Assembly (NCBI RefSeq): GCF_046736345.1
Contig: NZ_CP157210.1
Coordinates: 124,001 to 188,000 of the forward strand
DNA: 64,000 bases
DNA from: Hyphococcus formosus
GTDB taxonomy: Bacteria; Pseudomonadota; Alphaproteobacteria; Caulobacterales; Parvularculaceae
Direction of reading: 5' to 3'
The notes below the pieces were generated by a model, which saw only the letters and a list, made by a program, of their open reading frames with translations, made no database searches and was not told the DNA's origin. Shown here in pieces: positions 1-7,491 of the stretch; within the stretch, counting starts at the first letter, position 1; every line of letters starts with the position of its first letter. A program made the translations under genes and the position numbers.

Positions 1-139
1 CCAATGCAATGACGAACAATACAAGGAATACAAAGAACAAGATTTGTGCGATGCTCGCAGCGCCGGAAGCGATGCCGCCGAAACCGAAGATGGCTGCAAT
101 AATCGCAATCACAAAGAATGTTAGTGCCCAACCAAGCAT
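1..139 (-). CDS. DUF1328 small membrane protein (3' end cut by window edge)
   Basis: The reverse strand from 139 reads a very hydrophobic protein starting MLGWALTFFVIAIIAAIFGF, followed by a GGIASGAA turn and a second hydrophobic helix. This is the layout of the DUF1328 (YtjA-like) family of about 55-residue two-helix inner-membrane proteins. About 46 codons are visible and the C-terminus lies outside the window. The start is fixed by a GGAGG ribosome site five to eight bases upstream (reverse strand). A GGAAC-N16-TGTT motif lies about 65-90 bp upstream, suggesting control by the general stress ECF sigma factor. The family's biochemical function is unknown, but members are often stress-induced. 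Confidence 0.85.
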   Translation of the reverse strand, partial: MLGWALTFFVIAIIAAIFGFGGIASGAASIAQILFFVFLVLFVIAL

Positions 140-203
140 GGTATCCTCCTTTGGTTATCACGATCGCCGCGCCAGTTTTATCAAACGCTGCGATTGAATT
201 CCG

Positions 204-228
204 AACACGGTCACTCGCGGTTGGTTCC
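204..228 (-). promoter_or_regulatory. Candidate general-stress (EcfG-type) promoter P1
   Basis: On the minus strand GGAAC (228-224) is followed after 16 bases by TGTT (207-204). This resembles the alphaproteobacterial general stress sigma consensus GGAAC-N16/17-CGTT with one mismatch in the -10. It faces the DUF1328 gene. Predicted by pattern only. Confidence 0.5.
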
Positions 229-247
229 GGTAAAAATATCCGCAAAT

Positions 248-1474
248 TTAGGGCGTATGCTGTAAACGTTGTAATCCGCGTTTAACCGGACGAAACGTAT
301 CCGCTTCACCGATCAACAGGCCGATTGGGCGCAAAAAGTCTGAGTGATCGCAAATCGTTTTGAAGATCACGAATACCGGGATTGAAATTACCGCGCCAGC
401 GGGGCCCCACATCCATGTCCAGAAACTAACATTGAGGATTATGGCAAGCGGGCTGATGGTAAGCCTTACCCCAATCAGCGTGGGCGTCACGAAATTTGAT
501 TCGATGAAATTAAACGCGATGAATATCGCCGGTACTGTTAAAATCTCGACCCAGCTGTCAAATTGAACAAGGCCGGAGATCGTCAGCAACGATGTCAATA
601 TTATTGGCCCAAGATAGGGGATAAAATTGAGAATAGCCGCTAGGCCGCCCCAGATATATGGCGAAGGCATGCCAATTGCCCACATCGCAAGGCCGGTGGC
701 GACGCCCAAGCCAATATTGATCATCAGCATCGTGAACATATAAGCGCCCACTTTTTGCTCGATTGCCCGTAGCATCCTTGCTGTTTGGCGCATTCCCGAC
801 ATCGTACCGCGCAGCAAAATTAATTTGCGCCGAATATCCAAACGCGAGGCGAGAAAAAAATAGGTTAGAACGGCCGTAAAAAGGATCTGGACGATGAAGG
901 TTCGGGCGGAGGCAAATAAAATATCGCCGATTTCCGGGCCTTGTACGGTCACTTCTTCAGTCGTTTTGTCGTTTCCCAGTTTCGCCAGATCATTGACCTG
1001 TTCGGAAACGTCCTGGACCTTGGAGACAGCATTTTCGACCCCCGCAAGTTTGTCACGGGCCTGTTCCATCACCGTGGGTAGTTTTTCGATCCACGCTGCT
1101 CCCGGTTGGATAACCAGATATAAGCCGTAGATAAATAGCGTGAATGCCAACAATACAACGATGAGGGCGCGCAGGCCGGTTGGCACAGCGCGCCGACGTA
1201 ACCATTCTGTGGCGGGGGCCAAGAGAATACTCAGAACGAAAGCTGTCGTAATCGGAATTAAGACAGGCCGCGCAAACCAAAGGCCTGTACAAACTGCGAC
1301 AACGGCAATGCATGCAGTCGCGATTGCAGTGATAATGAGGAGCCGGTCATTAAAAGAGAGGCTTTCAGGTTGCCCGAGAAAACCAAATGCGCCGGGCAGG
1401 CGAAAGGTTTTCGGCCGATCGGTACTGGTCGCGGAATAGTCCGTTTGATCTGTGCTGATCGTGCCGTCCATCAT
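248..1474 (-). CDS. AI-2E family transporter (PerM/YdiK-type membrane protein)
   Basis: A 408-residue polytopic membrane protein of the AI-2E transporter (UPF0118/PerM) family. After a short cytoplasmic N-terminus come two closely spaced helices, a soluble segment rich in Glu, Lys and Val (about residues 120-190), then five or more further helices. The C-terminal half has the family-like stretch with GGLAAILNFIPYLGPII. The reading frame is open up to a TTG at 1513. I prefer the ATG at 1474 because the predicted -10 at 1512-1509 places the transcription start downstream of that TTG. Family members export small molecules or act as Na+/H+ antiporters; the substrate cannot be told here. The gene has its own GGAAC-type promoter and follows the ATP-grasp/hydrolase/219-residue gene set on the same strand. 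Confidence 0.88.
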   Translation of the reverse strand: MMDGTISTDQTDYSATSTDRPKTFRLPGAFGFLGQPESLSFNDRLLIITAIATACIAVVAVCTGLWFARPVLIPITTAFVLSILLAPATEWLRRRAVPTGLRALIVVLLAFTLFIYGLYLVIQPGAAWIEKLPTVMEQARDKLAGVENAVSKVQDVSEQVNDLAKLGNDKTTEEVTVQGPEIGDILFASARTFIVQILFTAVLTYFFLASRLDIRRKLILLRGTMSGMRQTARMLRAIEQKVGAYMFTMLMINIGLGVATGLAMWAIGMPSPYIWGGLAAILNFIPYLGPIILTSLLTISGLVQFDSWVEILTVPAIFIAFNFIESNFVTPTLIGVRLTISPLAIILNVSFWTWMWGPAGAVISIPVFVIFKTICDHSDFLRPIGLLIGEADTFRPVKRGLQRLQHTP

Positions 1475-1508
1475 CGAAATATCCCAAGAACCCGTAGCCC
1501 ATTGCGCA

Positions 1509-1534
1509 AACAAAATCGGCTAGTGGTTGGTTCC
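1509..1534 (-). promoter_or_regulatory. Candidate general-stress promoter P2
   Basis: Minus-strand GGAAC (1534-1530), 17-base spacer, TGTT (1512-1509), just upstream of the AI-2E transporter. Its position argues for translation starting at the ATG at 1474 and not at the upstream TTG. Confidence 0.45.
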
Positions 1535-1544
1535 GGTGAAGGGG

Positions 1545-2204
1545 CTAGGGCGCGTTTCCGACGGTGAGAAGGAAAAAGCCGGAATAAGCTGCGATAAGAA
1601 CGATTACGAGAAACGCAGCGAGTAGCGCTCTCTTTTTAACGTAACCAAAGTCTGTTGTGCGTGCGACATCGGAGACGGCCGCTGCGACTTCTTCGGATAT
1701 GTTATGGGCGTTGTATTTTGAAAGGGCGATCCATAGGCGATTTGGGCCGCTCTCGGTCGCGATCATGGCTTCGGCATAGGCGCGTTCAAATGCGATCCCC
1801 GCAACCAGTTCGACAAGCGCTTTCTTCGGATTCCATTGGTGCATGCGGATCAACTGTAAAGCCGGCGTTATAAAGGGAAGTGTTACCATCGCATCACGGA
1901 CGAGATAAGCGCTGATCAAACAACCGACTACAATTTTTAGTCCAGTGGATGTCAGGTGCCCATGAGCATAAAGGAGATAAACCGCCCCAATCAGCCCGGC
2001 TTTGATGAGCAAATTCAGAGAGAAGGAAAGCAAGCGCTCGGAAATCACCTGACCGATTTCCTTATTCATCTCGGTCACTGCAATTGCGCGGGCGGTTTCA
2101 ATTTCGGTAGGGATTTTATTTTCGATTTCGCGATTTATGGCGCGCCGACCGAGAATGGCAGCCCCGCCAAGTGTTGCCGCCATAATGATCAGTCTTGCAA
2201 TCAT
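1545..2204 (-). CDS. Hypothetical membrane protein, 219 aa
   Basis: I do not recognise a named family. The protein opens with a hydrophobic segment (about residues 3-19), then a charged, helix-prone stretch rich in Glu (about 24-50). Two central membrane segments follow (about 62-80 and 88-106), then an amphipathic region of about 85 residues and a strong C-terminal membrane helix (about 192-213). It starts at 2204, only 21 bases after the class-I amidotransferase-like gene ends, so it very likely shares the stress-type promoter at 4294-4319. That context suggests an envelope role in the same response as the ATP-grasp ligase, but no function is visible in the sequence itself. Confidence 0.75.
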   Translation of the reverse strand: MIARLIIMAATLGGAAILGRRAINREIENKIPTEIETARAIAVTEMNKEIGQVISERLLSFSLNLLIKAGLIGAVYLLYAHGHLTSTGLKIVVGCLISAYLVRDAMVTLPFITPALQLIRMHQWNPKKALVELVAGIAFERAYAEAMIATESGPNRLWIALSKYNAHNISEEVAAAVSDVARTTDFGYVKKRALLAAFLVIVLIAAYSGFFLLTVGNAP

Positions 2205-2225
2205 TTATCTATCCGCGTGTCGCGC

Positions 2226-2951
2226 TCACCCAGTTCGAAAATCGCGCAAAATCTCAACCGGTCCACGCGATGCTGCGCGATCAATGAATTGCCGAAAGAG
2301 ATCACGCATGTCCTCGCGGTATATTAGCAACTCCGGGTGGAACTGCACCCCCATGTAATAGTGCATATCGGGGTCTTCAATGGCTTGAACGATGCCGTTT
2401 CGCTCCCGCGCCGTGACGCGCAGATCTTTGCCCAGCCGTTTGATGGCTTGTTTATGAAGTGAATTCACGCGGCTACAGGTTGCGGCGAATGCCCGTTGCA
2501 ACAAGGAGCCATGTTCAATGTCGATCGTTTTGCGGAAGAAGATCTTACCGGCCACGCCATTCGGATAGGCCGTATCTTCATATTCCGCCGTCACATCCGC
2601 ATAGAGCGCGCCACCACGAACGACATTCATCATCTGCGCGCCGCGGCAAATACCGAGCGCAGGGATATCCTCCTGTTTAGCTTGTTTAGCCAGTTCTAAT
2701 TCAAGCGCATCGCGATCACGATCATAAACATATCCTTGTTTTGGCGTTTGGTCATAAAGCATCGGGAACACATCCTGACCGCCGCCAAACAAAACACCAT
2801 GAATGAGTGGACGCTTCCTTTGCTCATCCGGGGTCAGGGCAATCGGTTCACCGCCACAGATTCTGACGGCAGCGGCCACAGCCGCATAGGCCCAGTTGTC
2901 TTTCTTGACGGGCTTGGTGATACCAATGACAGGCTTGGTAAGCTTACGCAT
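2226..2951 (-). CDS. Gamma-glutamyl hydrolase-like class I amidotransferase (peptidase C26, PuuD-like)
   Basis: A 241-residue free-standing class I glutamine amidotransferase-fold hydrolase of the peptidase C26 / gamma-glutamyl-GABA hydrolase group. Visible hallmarks are the opening PVIGIT strand, the oxyanion-type GGGQD (about 56-60), the nucleophile elbow ALGICRGAQ with Cys102, and the catalytic QFHPE with His205 and Glu207. Family members hydrolyse gamma-glutamyl amides in the cytoplasm. It begins five bases after the stop of the ATP-grasp gene, so the two are almost certainly translationally coupled. That pairing suggests one enzyme makes, and the other trims or transfers to, the same amide compound. 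The actual substrate is not deducible; PuuD-like is a fold assignment and does not establish a putrescine pathway. Confidence 0.85.
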   Translation of the reverse strand: MRKLTKPVIGITKPVKKDNWAYAAVAAAVRICGGEPIALTPDEQRKRPLIHGVLFGGGQDVFPMLYDQTPKQGYVYDRDRDALELELAKQAKQEDIPALGICRGAQMMNVVRGGALYADVTAEYEDTAYPNGVAGKIFFRKTIDIEHGSLLQRAFAATCSRVNSLHKQAIKRLGKDLRVTARERNGIVQAIEDPDMHYYMGVQFHPELLIYREDMRDLFRQFIDRAASRGPVEILRDFRTG

Positions 2952-2956
2952 GGTCT

Positions 2957-4252
2957 TTATCTTTTAATCTCCGGCGGTAGTTTACCGTGGCGCGCGAGTG
3001 AACTGAGAACGAAGAGAATGCCAAGACCTGCGAAGGGGTCGTTGACCTCCGAGAACTCGTCACTGCTATGTTTTGCGATGTCAAAGGCTTCGACGAGCCT
3101 GAAACACGCATCATCGAGATCGACAGCGTCGGATAACGCTGATGTAACATTGCCAAGTTTATGGAAAAAGCCACTATTCTCGTCACTCTTCCACGCCTCG
3201 CTGAGGCGGTCGAAGTGAATATCAGACTCGGCAATTTCCTGCGCCGTTGACGCCAACCATAGGCCAGGTGTTTTGGTAATCTCGCCAACACGTACCGCAG
3301 GCGGATCATCAATTTCGCCCGTTGTAAAAAGTTGATAGAGTAACCATGGGAAATCTATGCCCGATTTTACCGAATGAAATAGCCCGGCCCAAAAACGTGG
3401 ATTGACTTCTATGATCGTCGGTTTGTCGTTCGAATTTCCGGTCCACAGAAAGTCAATTTCCGCAACGCCGGTCCAGTTGGTTGCTTTCATCAGTGCTGCG
3501 GCTGGTTCCACAAAGGGGCTATCTTCTACGGTTTCACGGATTGATCCCGCGCCGGTTTCCGCAGGAAAAGATTTCAGGTTTCGATAGGCCATATGGGCAA
3601 TGAGCTCGCCGTCGCGGAATAGGCCAGTGAAGCAATAATCCTCACCATCGACCTTTTCTTGAATAAGCGGGGCTTCGCCAGTTTTTTTCAAAAACTTCTC
3701 ATGCGCATTGATCGTCTCTTCGGCAGTTTTAAAGGTTTCTATACCGCGCCCGCCGACGCCAGCGATCGGTTTAATCATAAGAGGCGGCGTCATCTCCCGA
3801 ATCTTCGATGCGGCGATTTCTGGATCATCGGTATGAAGAGTAACAGGAACTCGCGCTTTGGTTTCTGCGGCTGTATCGGCAAGGTGGTGTTTCGGGAATA
3901 TTTTCTCGATGCTTTCCCAACTCGGCCCCGCGATTTTTATAAACGGCTCAAGGCGGTCACGATTTTTTGCGATTGCCCGCGTATTTTGGAATACCGGCAT
4001 CAATAAATAGGGACGGTCATCGTCTGGCCGGAACTTTTTAATGTTCTCGATCATGCACTCGAAATAGGCGTCTTCGTCGTCTTCGAGCGCCGGGTGGACG
4101 AAAGTGTCCTCCACATGCCGGGAGAATGACTGGACCGTTAATCCGACATTGTCGCAGCCGATAACCTCGACGCCGCGGCGGCTCAGTGATTGTGCAATCA
4201 CGAGGCTCATTAAACTTCGGCCATAGGTAACAATGACGCGTCCCGGTTTCAC
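2957..4252 (-). CDS. ATP-grasp domain carboxylate-amine ligase-like protein
   Basis: A 431-residue ATP-grasp enzyme. The N-terminal 110 residues look like the Rossmann-like pre-ATP-grasp domain. The ATP-binding part includes MIKPIAGVGGRGI (about 159-171), the hinge IQEKVDGEDY (about 197-206), and the metal ligands in GVAEIDF (262-268) and EVNPRFWAG (282-290). This is the PylC/carbamoyl-phosphate-synthase-like branch, which forms amide bonds through an acyl phosphate. The C-terminal 120 residues are not assigned. It is the first gene of a minus-strand operon with the C26 hydrolase and the 219-residue membrane protein. The best general-stress promoter in the window (GGAAC-N17-CGTT) lies 40-65 bases upstream. 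The ligated substrates are unknown; neighbouring genes offer no complete known pathway. Confidence 0.82.
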   Translation of the reverse strand: MKPGRVIVTYGRSLMSLVIAQSLSRRGVEVIGCDNVGLTVQSFSRHVEDTFVHPALEDDEDAYFECMIENIKKFRPDDDRPYLLMPVFQNTRAIAKNRDRLEPFIKIAGPSWESIEKIFPKHHLADTAAETKARVPVTLHTDDPEIAASKIREMTPPLMIKPIAGVGGRGIETFKTAEETINAHEKFLKKTGEAPLIQEKVDGEDYCFTGLFRDGELIAHMAYRNLKSFPAETGAGSIRETVEDSPFVEPAAALMKATNWTGVAEIDFLWTGNSNDKPTIIEVNPRFWAGLFHSVKSGIDFPWLLYQLFTTGEIDDPPAVRVGEITKTPGLWLASTAQEIAESDIHFDRLSEAWKSDENSGFFHKLGNVTSALSDAVDLDDACFRLVEAFDIAKHSSDEFSEVNDPFAGLGILFVLSSLARHGKLPPEIKR

Positions 4253-4293
4253 AACGTATCCTAACTTTCGCTAATTTTGCCCGTTGCCGCAAA

Positions 4294-4319
4294 AACGCGC
4301 GGAGTGGCCCCTTGGTTCC
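4294..4319 (-). promoter_or_regulatory. General-stress promoter P3 (perfect consensus)
   Basis: Minus-strand GGAAC (4319-4315), 17-base spacer, CGTTTTT (from 4297). It matches the EcfG-type consensus at every defined position and would start transcription about 35 bases before the ATP-grasp gene. It lies back-to-back with P4, forming a divergent stress-promoter pair. Confidence 0.65.
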
Positions 4320-4353
4320 GCCGGATAGGCATTTGCCGGGTTCACAGCCTATT

Positions 4354-4378
4354 GGAACCACGAAAATGCGGCTGTGTT
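4354..4378 (+). promoter_or_regulatory. Candidate general-stress promoter P4
   Basis: Plus-strand GGAAC (4354-4358), 16-base spacer, TGTTT (4375-4379), facing the lipoprotein/DUF883/YqjE-like operon whose first start codon is at 4413. Confidence 0.55.
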
Positions 4379-4412
4379 TACTACCCGTATGCTAACAGAA
4401 ATGAGGCAGAAA

Positions 4413-4586
4413 ATGCAGAAACTGGCAATCGCATCATTATTGTTTTTCGCGAGTTCAACGCTAGGTGGCTGCGCGCTTGGTGTCGCTGCTGGCGCTGGTT
4501 ATGTCGCCCATGATGAGGCCACCGAAAACGACGGAAATTTTGACCCGCTTGAAGAGGTCCGCGGCGAAGGTGACGGCAAGAACTAG
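4413..4586 (+). CDS. Small lipoprotein, 57 aa
   Basis: A short exported lipoprotein: an MQKLAIASLLFF signal followed by the lipobox LGGC with Cys20, then a Gly/Ala-rich stretch (GVAAGAGYVAHDE) and an acidic tail. The frame is open upstream to a GTG at 4374. I chose the ATG at 4413 because GAGG lies six bases before it and because the upstream GTG would overlap the predicted -10 element. Small lipoproteins of this kind, with a glycine-rich patch after the Cys, are common in alphaproteobacterial stress regulons but have no defined role. It is the first gene of the operon with the DUF883 and holin-X-like genes. Confidence 0.75.
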   Translation: MQKLAIASLLFFASSTLGGCALGVAAGAGYVAHDEATENDGNFDPLEEVRGEGDGKN

Positions 4587-4646
4587 GGTTTAAGCCTTGC
4601 CACCAGTGAGTGAATTAAATCGTGATTTTCACGGTCAGGAGAAAAT

Positions 4647-4973
4647 ATGGCTATCACGGATGAAATAAAAAGTAAGGAAACAAAGCAGGCTTATGAAGAG
4701 TTTTTGTCTGACTTTGCGAAATTGCGTGAGGATATAAACACGCTCAAAAAAGACTTTTCCGAACTTACGAAACAAGGCGCGAGCGACGCAAAATCGGCGC
4801 TAAAAGAAGGCGCAAACACGGCAGAGGCCCAGACGCGGGAAGCCGTTGAAAGCGCCGCAGATGAGCTGCAGGAAATGCAGCGGCAGGCTGAGCGTGCAAT
4901 TCGGAAAAAGCCATTGAGCGCACTCGCAGGTGCCGCAGCAATTGGCTATTTCATCGCAACATTGCGTAGGTAG
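4647..4973 (+). CDS. DUF883 family protein (ElaB/YqjD-like)
   Basis: A 108-residue protein with a long charged coiled-coil-like N-terminal part (about residues 8-85, many Lys, Glu, Ala), the RKKPLSALAGAAAIGYFIATLRR tail split by an Ala/Gly-rich membrane helix, and a terminal RR. This is the architecture of the ElaB/YqjD/DUF883 proteins, which anchor ribosomes or other partners to the inner membrane in stationary phase in E. coli. A clear AGGAG site precedes the ATG. It is separated by two bases from the next gene, so both are co-translated. The upstream GGAAC-type promoter fits stationary or stress expression. Confidence 0.85.
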   Translation: MAITDEIKSKETKQAYEEFLSDFAKLREDINTLKKDFSELTKQGASDAKSALKEGANTAEAQTREAVESAADELQEMQRQAERAIRKKPLSALAGAAAIGYFIATLRR

Positions 4974-4975
4974 AT

Positions 4976-5422
4976 ATGATTTTTCGGGCCATCGAAAAGG
5001 CGCATGATGCGGTCGAGGATGTCGCTATTGAAGCGGCCTATGGCATTGCTGCGATCTTGCTGACATGTTGCGCCTATATATTCGCGGCGGTCGGCGTCGT
5101 GCTTTGGCTTGCGACCATGATGCCGCTTTATGCGGCGTTGTTGATTGTCGCGATTTTTACGGTCATTTGTGCCGCTATTGTCTATCTGATTGGCCAACGC
5201 CCGCAGAGTGAGCCAAAAGAAGAGGAAGAGGCACCGACGGGAAGTAGTCAATTAACGTCCCTCGCCAAATCATTCTCTTCTATGGGAGCACCGCTGGATC
5301 TGGTGGCGTCGGGCTTGCTCGCGCGCCAAATGAAGAAAGCACCGATCGCGACGATCGCCGCGACCGCAGCGCTCGGCGCATTCATTTCGGTGATGGCCAA
5401 TAGCGACGACGGCGAAGGTTAA
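4976..5422 (+). CDS. YqjE-like / holin-X superfamily membrane protein
   Basis: A 148-residue protein with two strong adjacent membrane helices (about 22-45 and 52-72), a Glu-rich linker (PKEEEEAP, about 80-87) and a weaker hydrophobic C-terminal segment (about 120-140). This arrangement directly after a DUF883 gene is like the E. coli yqjD-yqjE pair; YqjE belongs to the putative holin-X superfamily despite no evidence for lysis. The start lies two bases after the previous stop. The 3' end overlaps the convergent lipid kinase gene by four bases (5419-5422). Confidence 0.78.
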   Translation: MIFRAIEKAHDAVEDVAIEAAYGIAAILLTCCAYIFAAVGVVLWLATMMPLYAALLIVAIFTVICAAIVYLIGQRPQSEPKEEEEAPTGSSQLTSLAKSFSSMGAPLDLVASGLLARQMKKAPIATIAATAALGAFISVMANSDDGEG

Positions 5423-6324
5423 TCAACCGCTTTTGGGGCCAAAACGCGTAATGCTTTTGGCCTGATCTCCACGTTCACGGGGGCGGGCAGCTCCATAGCT
5501 TCACCGTCAATTGTAACGGATAAAAACCCGCTTTCATTATCAATGCGTAGCTCTTTGCAGGTGCCGACATCAATCATTGATGAGTCGGCGAGATTGCCTG
5601 TAACCGCATCCGTTAACGCCGTGATGAAATCCAATGTGGATGCTGCGCTTGCTACATATAAGCCCAAATCACCTTGGCTCAGCGAAGCGCGGACCGGACG
5701 AAGCGCTTCTGCACCTGTATAGATATTGTTTGCGACCATGATGGTGTTGGTTTGCGCATTGCGTTGGGTGCCGTCCACCAAAAGCCGGTAGTTTTCGATT
5801 TCCGTATGGGTCAACGCGCCCAAGATCTCGGTTACGGAATCGATGGTTTCGACAATTCCCTCTGCGTCGCGTAATTGCTCGCGCGAATCTGCAACCGCAG
5901 TATAAGTGCCGAAGACAATGTTATTTAAAAACGCAAATTCATTGATGAAAGCGATATCAACGCTGCGTTCCTCAAGATCGGGTATTTGCGCAATCGCAGT
6001 TCTCAAATCGGGCGAAAAGCCAAGATCCTGCGCAAAGGCATTCATGGTTCCGCCCGGCAAGGGAAGCAGACTGATTTCGTGATTCGTAATAATGCCGGCG
6101 ATTGCCGCTAAGGTGCCATCACCCCCAAGTGTAATTATAGTATCTATACGACTTTCTTTTGTGGCTTTCTTTGCAGCTTCAATAAGCTTTCCTGGATGTC
6201 CGTTTGCAATAGTTACATCCGGCATATCGGGGATAAATTCTGCAAGCCCGGTCAAGGCTTCCTTAACCCCTAGCGTCCGAACGGCACCCGAGGATTCGTT
6301 AATGAGAATGAGGACGTTTTTCAT
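5419..6324 (-). CDS. Diacylglycerol kinase family lipid kinase
   Basis: A 301-residue soluble kinase with the DAGK catalytic fold. The N-terminal domain carries TLGGDGT (65-71), the nucleotide-binding signature, and LPGGTMNAFAQD (89-100), equivalent to the usual PLGTxNDFA motif. The C-terminal half is the lipid-binding beta-sandwich. Members phosphorylate diacylglycerol or related lipids (YegS/BmrU/DgkB type). The ATG at 6324 has no convincing Shine-Dalgarno sequence. A GGAAC-N16-TGTTT motif ends only nine bases upstream, so the mRNA may be nearly leaderless. A stress-induced lipid kinase is consistent with membrane remodelling. Confidence 0.85.
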   Translation of the reverse strand: MKNVLILINESSGAVRTLGVKEALTGLAEFIPDMPDVTIANGHPGKLIEAAKKATKESRIDTIITLGGDGTLAAIAGIITNHEISLLPLPGGTMNAFAQDLGFSPDLRTAIAQIPDLEERSVDIAFINEFAFLNNIVFGTYTAVADSREQLRDAEGIVETIDSVTEILGALTHTEIENYRLLVDGTQRNAQTNTIMVANNIYTGAEALRPVRASLSQGDLGLYVASAASTLDFITALTDAVTGNLADSSMIDVGTCKELRIDNESGFLSVTIDGEAMELPAPVNVEIRPKALRVLAPKAVD

Positions 6325-6332
6325 AATGGCTA

Positions 6333-6357
6333 AACATCAACTATTGATCATTGTTCC
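6333..6357 (-). promoter_or_regulatory. Candidate general-stress promoter P5
   Basis: Minus-strand GGAAC (6357-6353), 16-base spacer, TGTTT (6336-6332). The expected transcription start falls within a few bases of the lipid kinase start codon at 6324. Confidence 0.5.
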
Positions 6358-6403
6358 GTCTTAGGGCGGGCGAACTAAATTTCTCGTCAGGTGTTTAAGG
6401 GGC

Positions 6404-6973
6404 ATGTTGAGTGAAAAGCCCCATATCGAACTAAATATCGTCACGATGGATGACGTCCAGCAATATGTTGATGGCCGGCTACCCGCAAACCGTCGCGATA
6501 TGATTGAAGAAACGCTGATCGAAGATGATCGCGTCCGCGAATATATCATGGTCAAGGCTGACGGACCCCAAGAGCCAACGGATGAGACGATCGACCTGCT
6601 CGGGAAAGCTGTCACGCCCTGTAACGACACAATAGCAAAATATCAGGATATGACTTTGTCGGAGTCTGGTGAGCGAATTACCGACTTCGTTAAAGGGCGG
6701 TTGTGGAGTCGGCGTCGGCTGTTGGATCAGCTTTTATCGCTGAGTCGCGTCTCTGGGCCCGCCAATGATCAGGACGATGGCGCATTTAGCAATAACGAAC
6801 CGTCGAAATGCGTCGCGCTGGCGGCAATGGCCGATTTAGAGCTTATGATTCAGTTGCGTAGAGCGTTTGACGCGGCCAAATCCCCGCTCTGGAAAGCGAA
6901 AATTGCAGGTTGGATTTCGGACGTTGATAATGATCGTTTGCGCATATCCTGGCTTGCAAGTGACCTTATCTGA
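6404..6973 (+). CDS. Anti-sigma-factor-like protein, 189 aa (no zinc motif)
   Basis: A 189-residue soluble protein. The segment at about residues 15-48 (TMDDVQQYVDGRLP followed by a charged helix) resembles the N-terminal ASD helix of anti-sigma factors that start with a D-x-x-L/V-xx-Y-x-DG-x-L pattern; the neighbour at 8639-8971 has a similar stretch. No HxxxCxxC zinc motif and no membrane helix are present. The C-terminal 120 residues are unassigned. The ATG at 6404 has GGGG too close for a good ribosome site, so the true start may be the internal ATG at 6446 (MDDVQQY). A weak CGAAC-N16-TGTTT sequence (6371-6396) lies just upstream. Role as sigma regulator is inferred from one motif only. 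Confidence 0.6.
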   Translation: MLSEKPHIELNIVTMDDVQQYVDGRLPANRRDMIEETLIEDDRVREYIMVKADGPQEPTDETIDLLGKAVTPCNDTIAKYQDMTLSESGERITDFVKGRLWSRRRLLDQLLSLSRVSGPANDQDDGAFSNNEPSKCVALAAMADLELMIQLRRAFDAAKSPLWKAKIAGWISDVDNDRLRISWLASDLI

Positions 6974-7004
6974 TAAGAATTTTTGGTAAGGTATTGATTT
7001 CTAT

Positions 7005-7033
7005 ACCTCGTAGCAATGCTGCGAGGTTTTTTT
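7005..7033 (+). terminator. Rho-independent terminator
   Basis: An interrupted stem of CCTCG and AGC pairing with GCT and CGAGG around a short AAT loop, followed by seven T residues, 32 bases after the 189-residue gene stops. Confidence 0.85.
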
Positions 7034-7135
7034 GTGCTTTAAAACGACATAGGTGACCGATATTATTGGAGTAAGTTACATTTGTATGATAAGCGAAATG
7101 CAACTTATTGATTTCTCGTGATTTTGGATAAAAAG

Positions 7136-7390
7136 ATGGCAAGTTCGGAAAATTTGAAGCGTACAGAAAAGCTTCAACTCATGCTGGATGAGGAAGAGTT
7201 GAAGGCGATCGACGACTGGCGCTTTGAAAACCGCATGCCTACTCGTGCGGCCGCGATTCGTGAGCTTTTGCGGCGTGGTTTGCTTGCAGCACCACATTTT
7301 GCAGAACCCGATACGGACGACGCTTCCACGCGGGATTTTGGTGTTGTAGACGAAAAAGTCCGCGCAACTTTGGGCGACGAGACCAACTAA
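7136..7390 (+). CDS. Ribbon-helix-helix-like small protein, 84 aa
   Basis: The segment KLQLMLDEEELKAIDDWRF followed by ENRMPTRAAAIRELLRRGL has the beta-strand/helix/helix pattern and conserved R-x-x-A-I-R-E-L-L ending of ribbon-helix-helix (Arc/MetJ/CopG-type) DNA-binding domains. The frame is open to a GTG at 7118; I prefer the ATG at 7136, preceded by GGATAAAAAG. The C-terminal 30 residues are acidic and unassigned. No toxin partner gene is adjacent, so it is not an evident antitoxin. A perfect 34-bp palindrome 100 bases downstream, in front of the sigma factor gene, is a possible operator for such a dimeric regulator, but this is a guess from proximity. Confidence 0.7.
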   Translation: MASSENLKRTEKLQLMLDEEELKAIDDWRFENRMPTRAAAIRELLRRGLLAAPHFAEPDTDDASTRDFGVVDEKVRATLGDETN

Positions 7391-7420
7391 AAATTCCGAA
7401 AATTTAATGCTGGGACGCAG

Positions 7421-7450
7421 CCGGGCCGGTACTAAACCGCCCGGTTTTTT
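7421..7450 (+). terminator. Rho-independent terminator
   Basis: CCGGG/CGGT pairs with ACCG/CCCGG around ACTAA, followed by six T residues; 30 bases downstream of the ribbon-helix-helix-like gene. Confidence 0.85.
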
Positions 7451-7491
7451 CGTTGTGGAAAAATCCTCACGCATGAACAGAGGGTTGCCGC

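Noticed and set aside
4976..5422. Phage holin
   Set aside because: The holin-X-like label comes from a superfamily name; its partner is a DUF883 gene and there are no phage genes nearby.
6371..6396. Eighth stress promoter before the 189-residue gene
   Set aside because: Sequence is CGAAC-N16-TGTTT, with a mismatch in the most conserved first G, and it would leave almost no leader.
7136..7390. Toxin-antitoxin pair
   Set aside because: The ribbon-helix-helix-like gene has no adjacent small toxin gene; downstream is a terminator and non-coding DNA.
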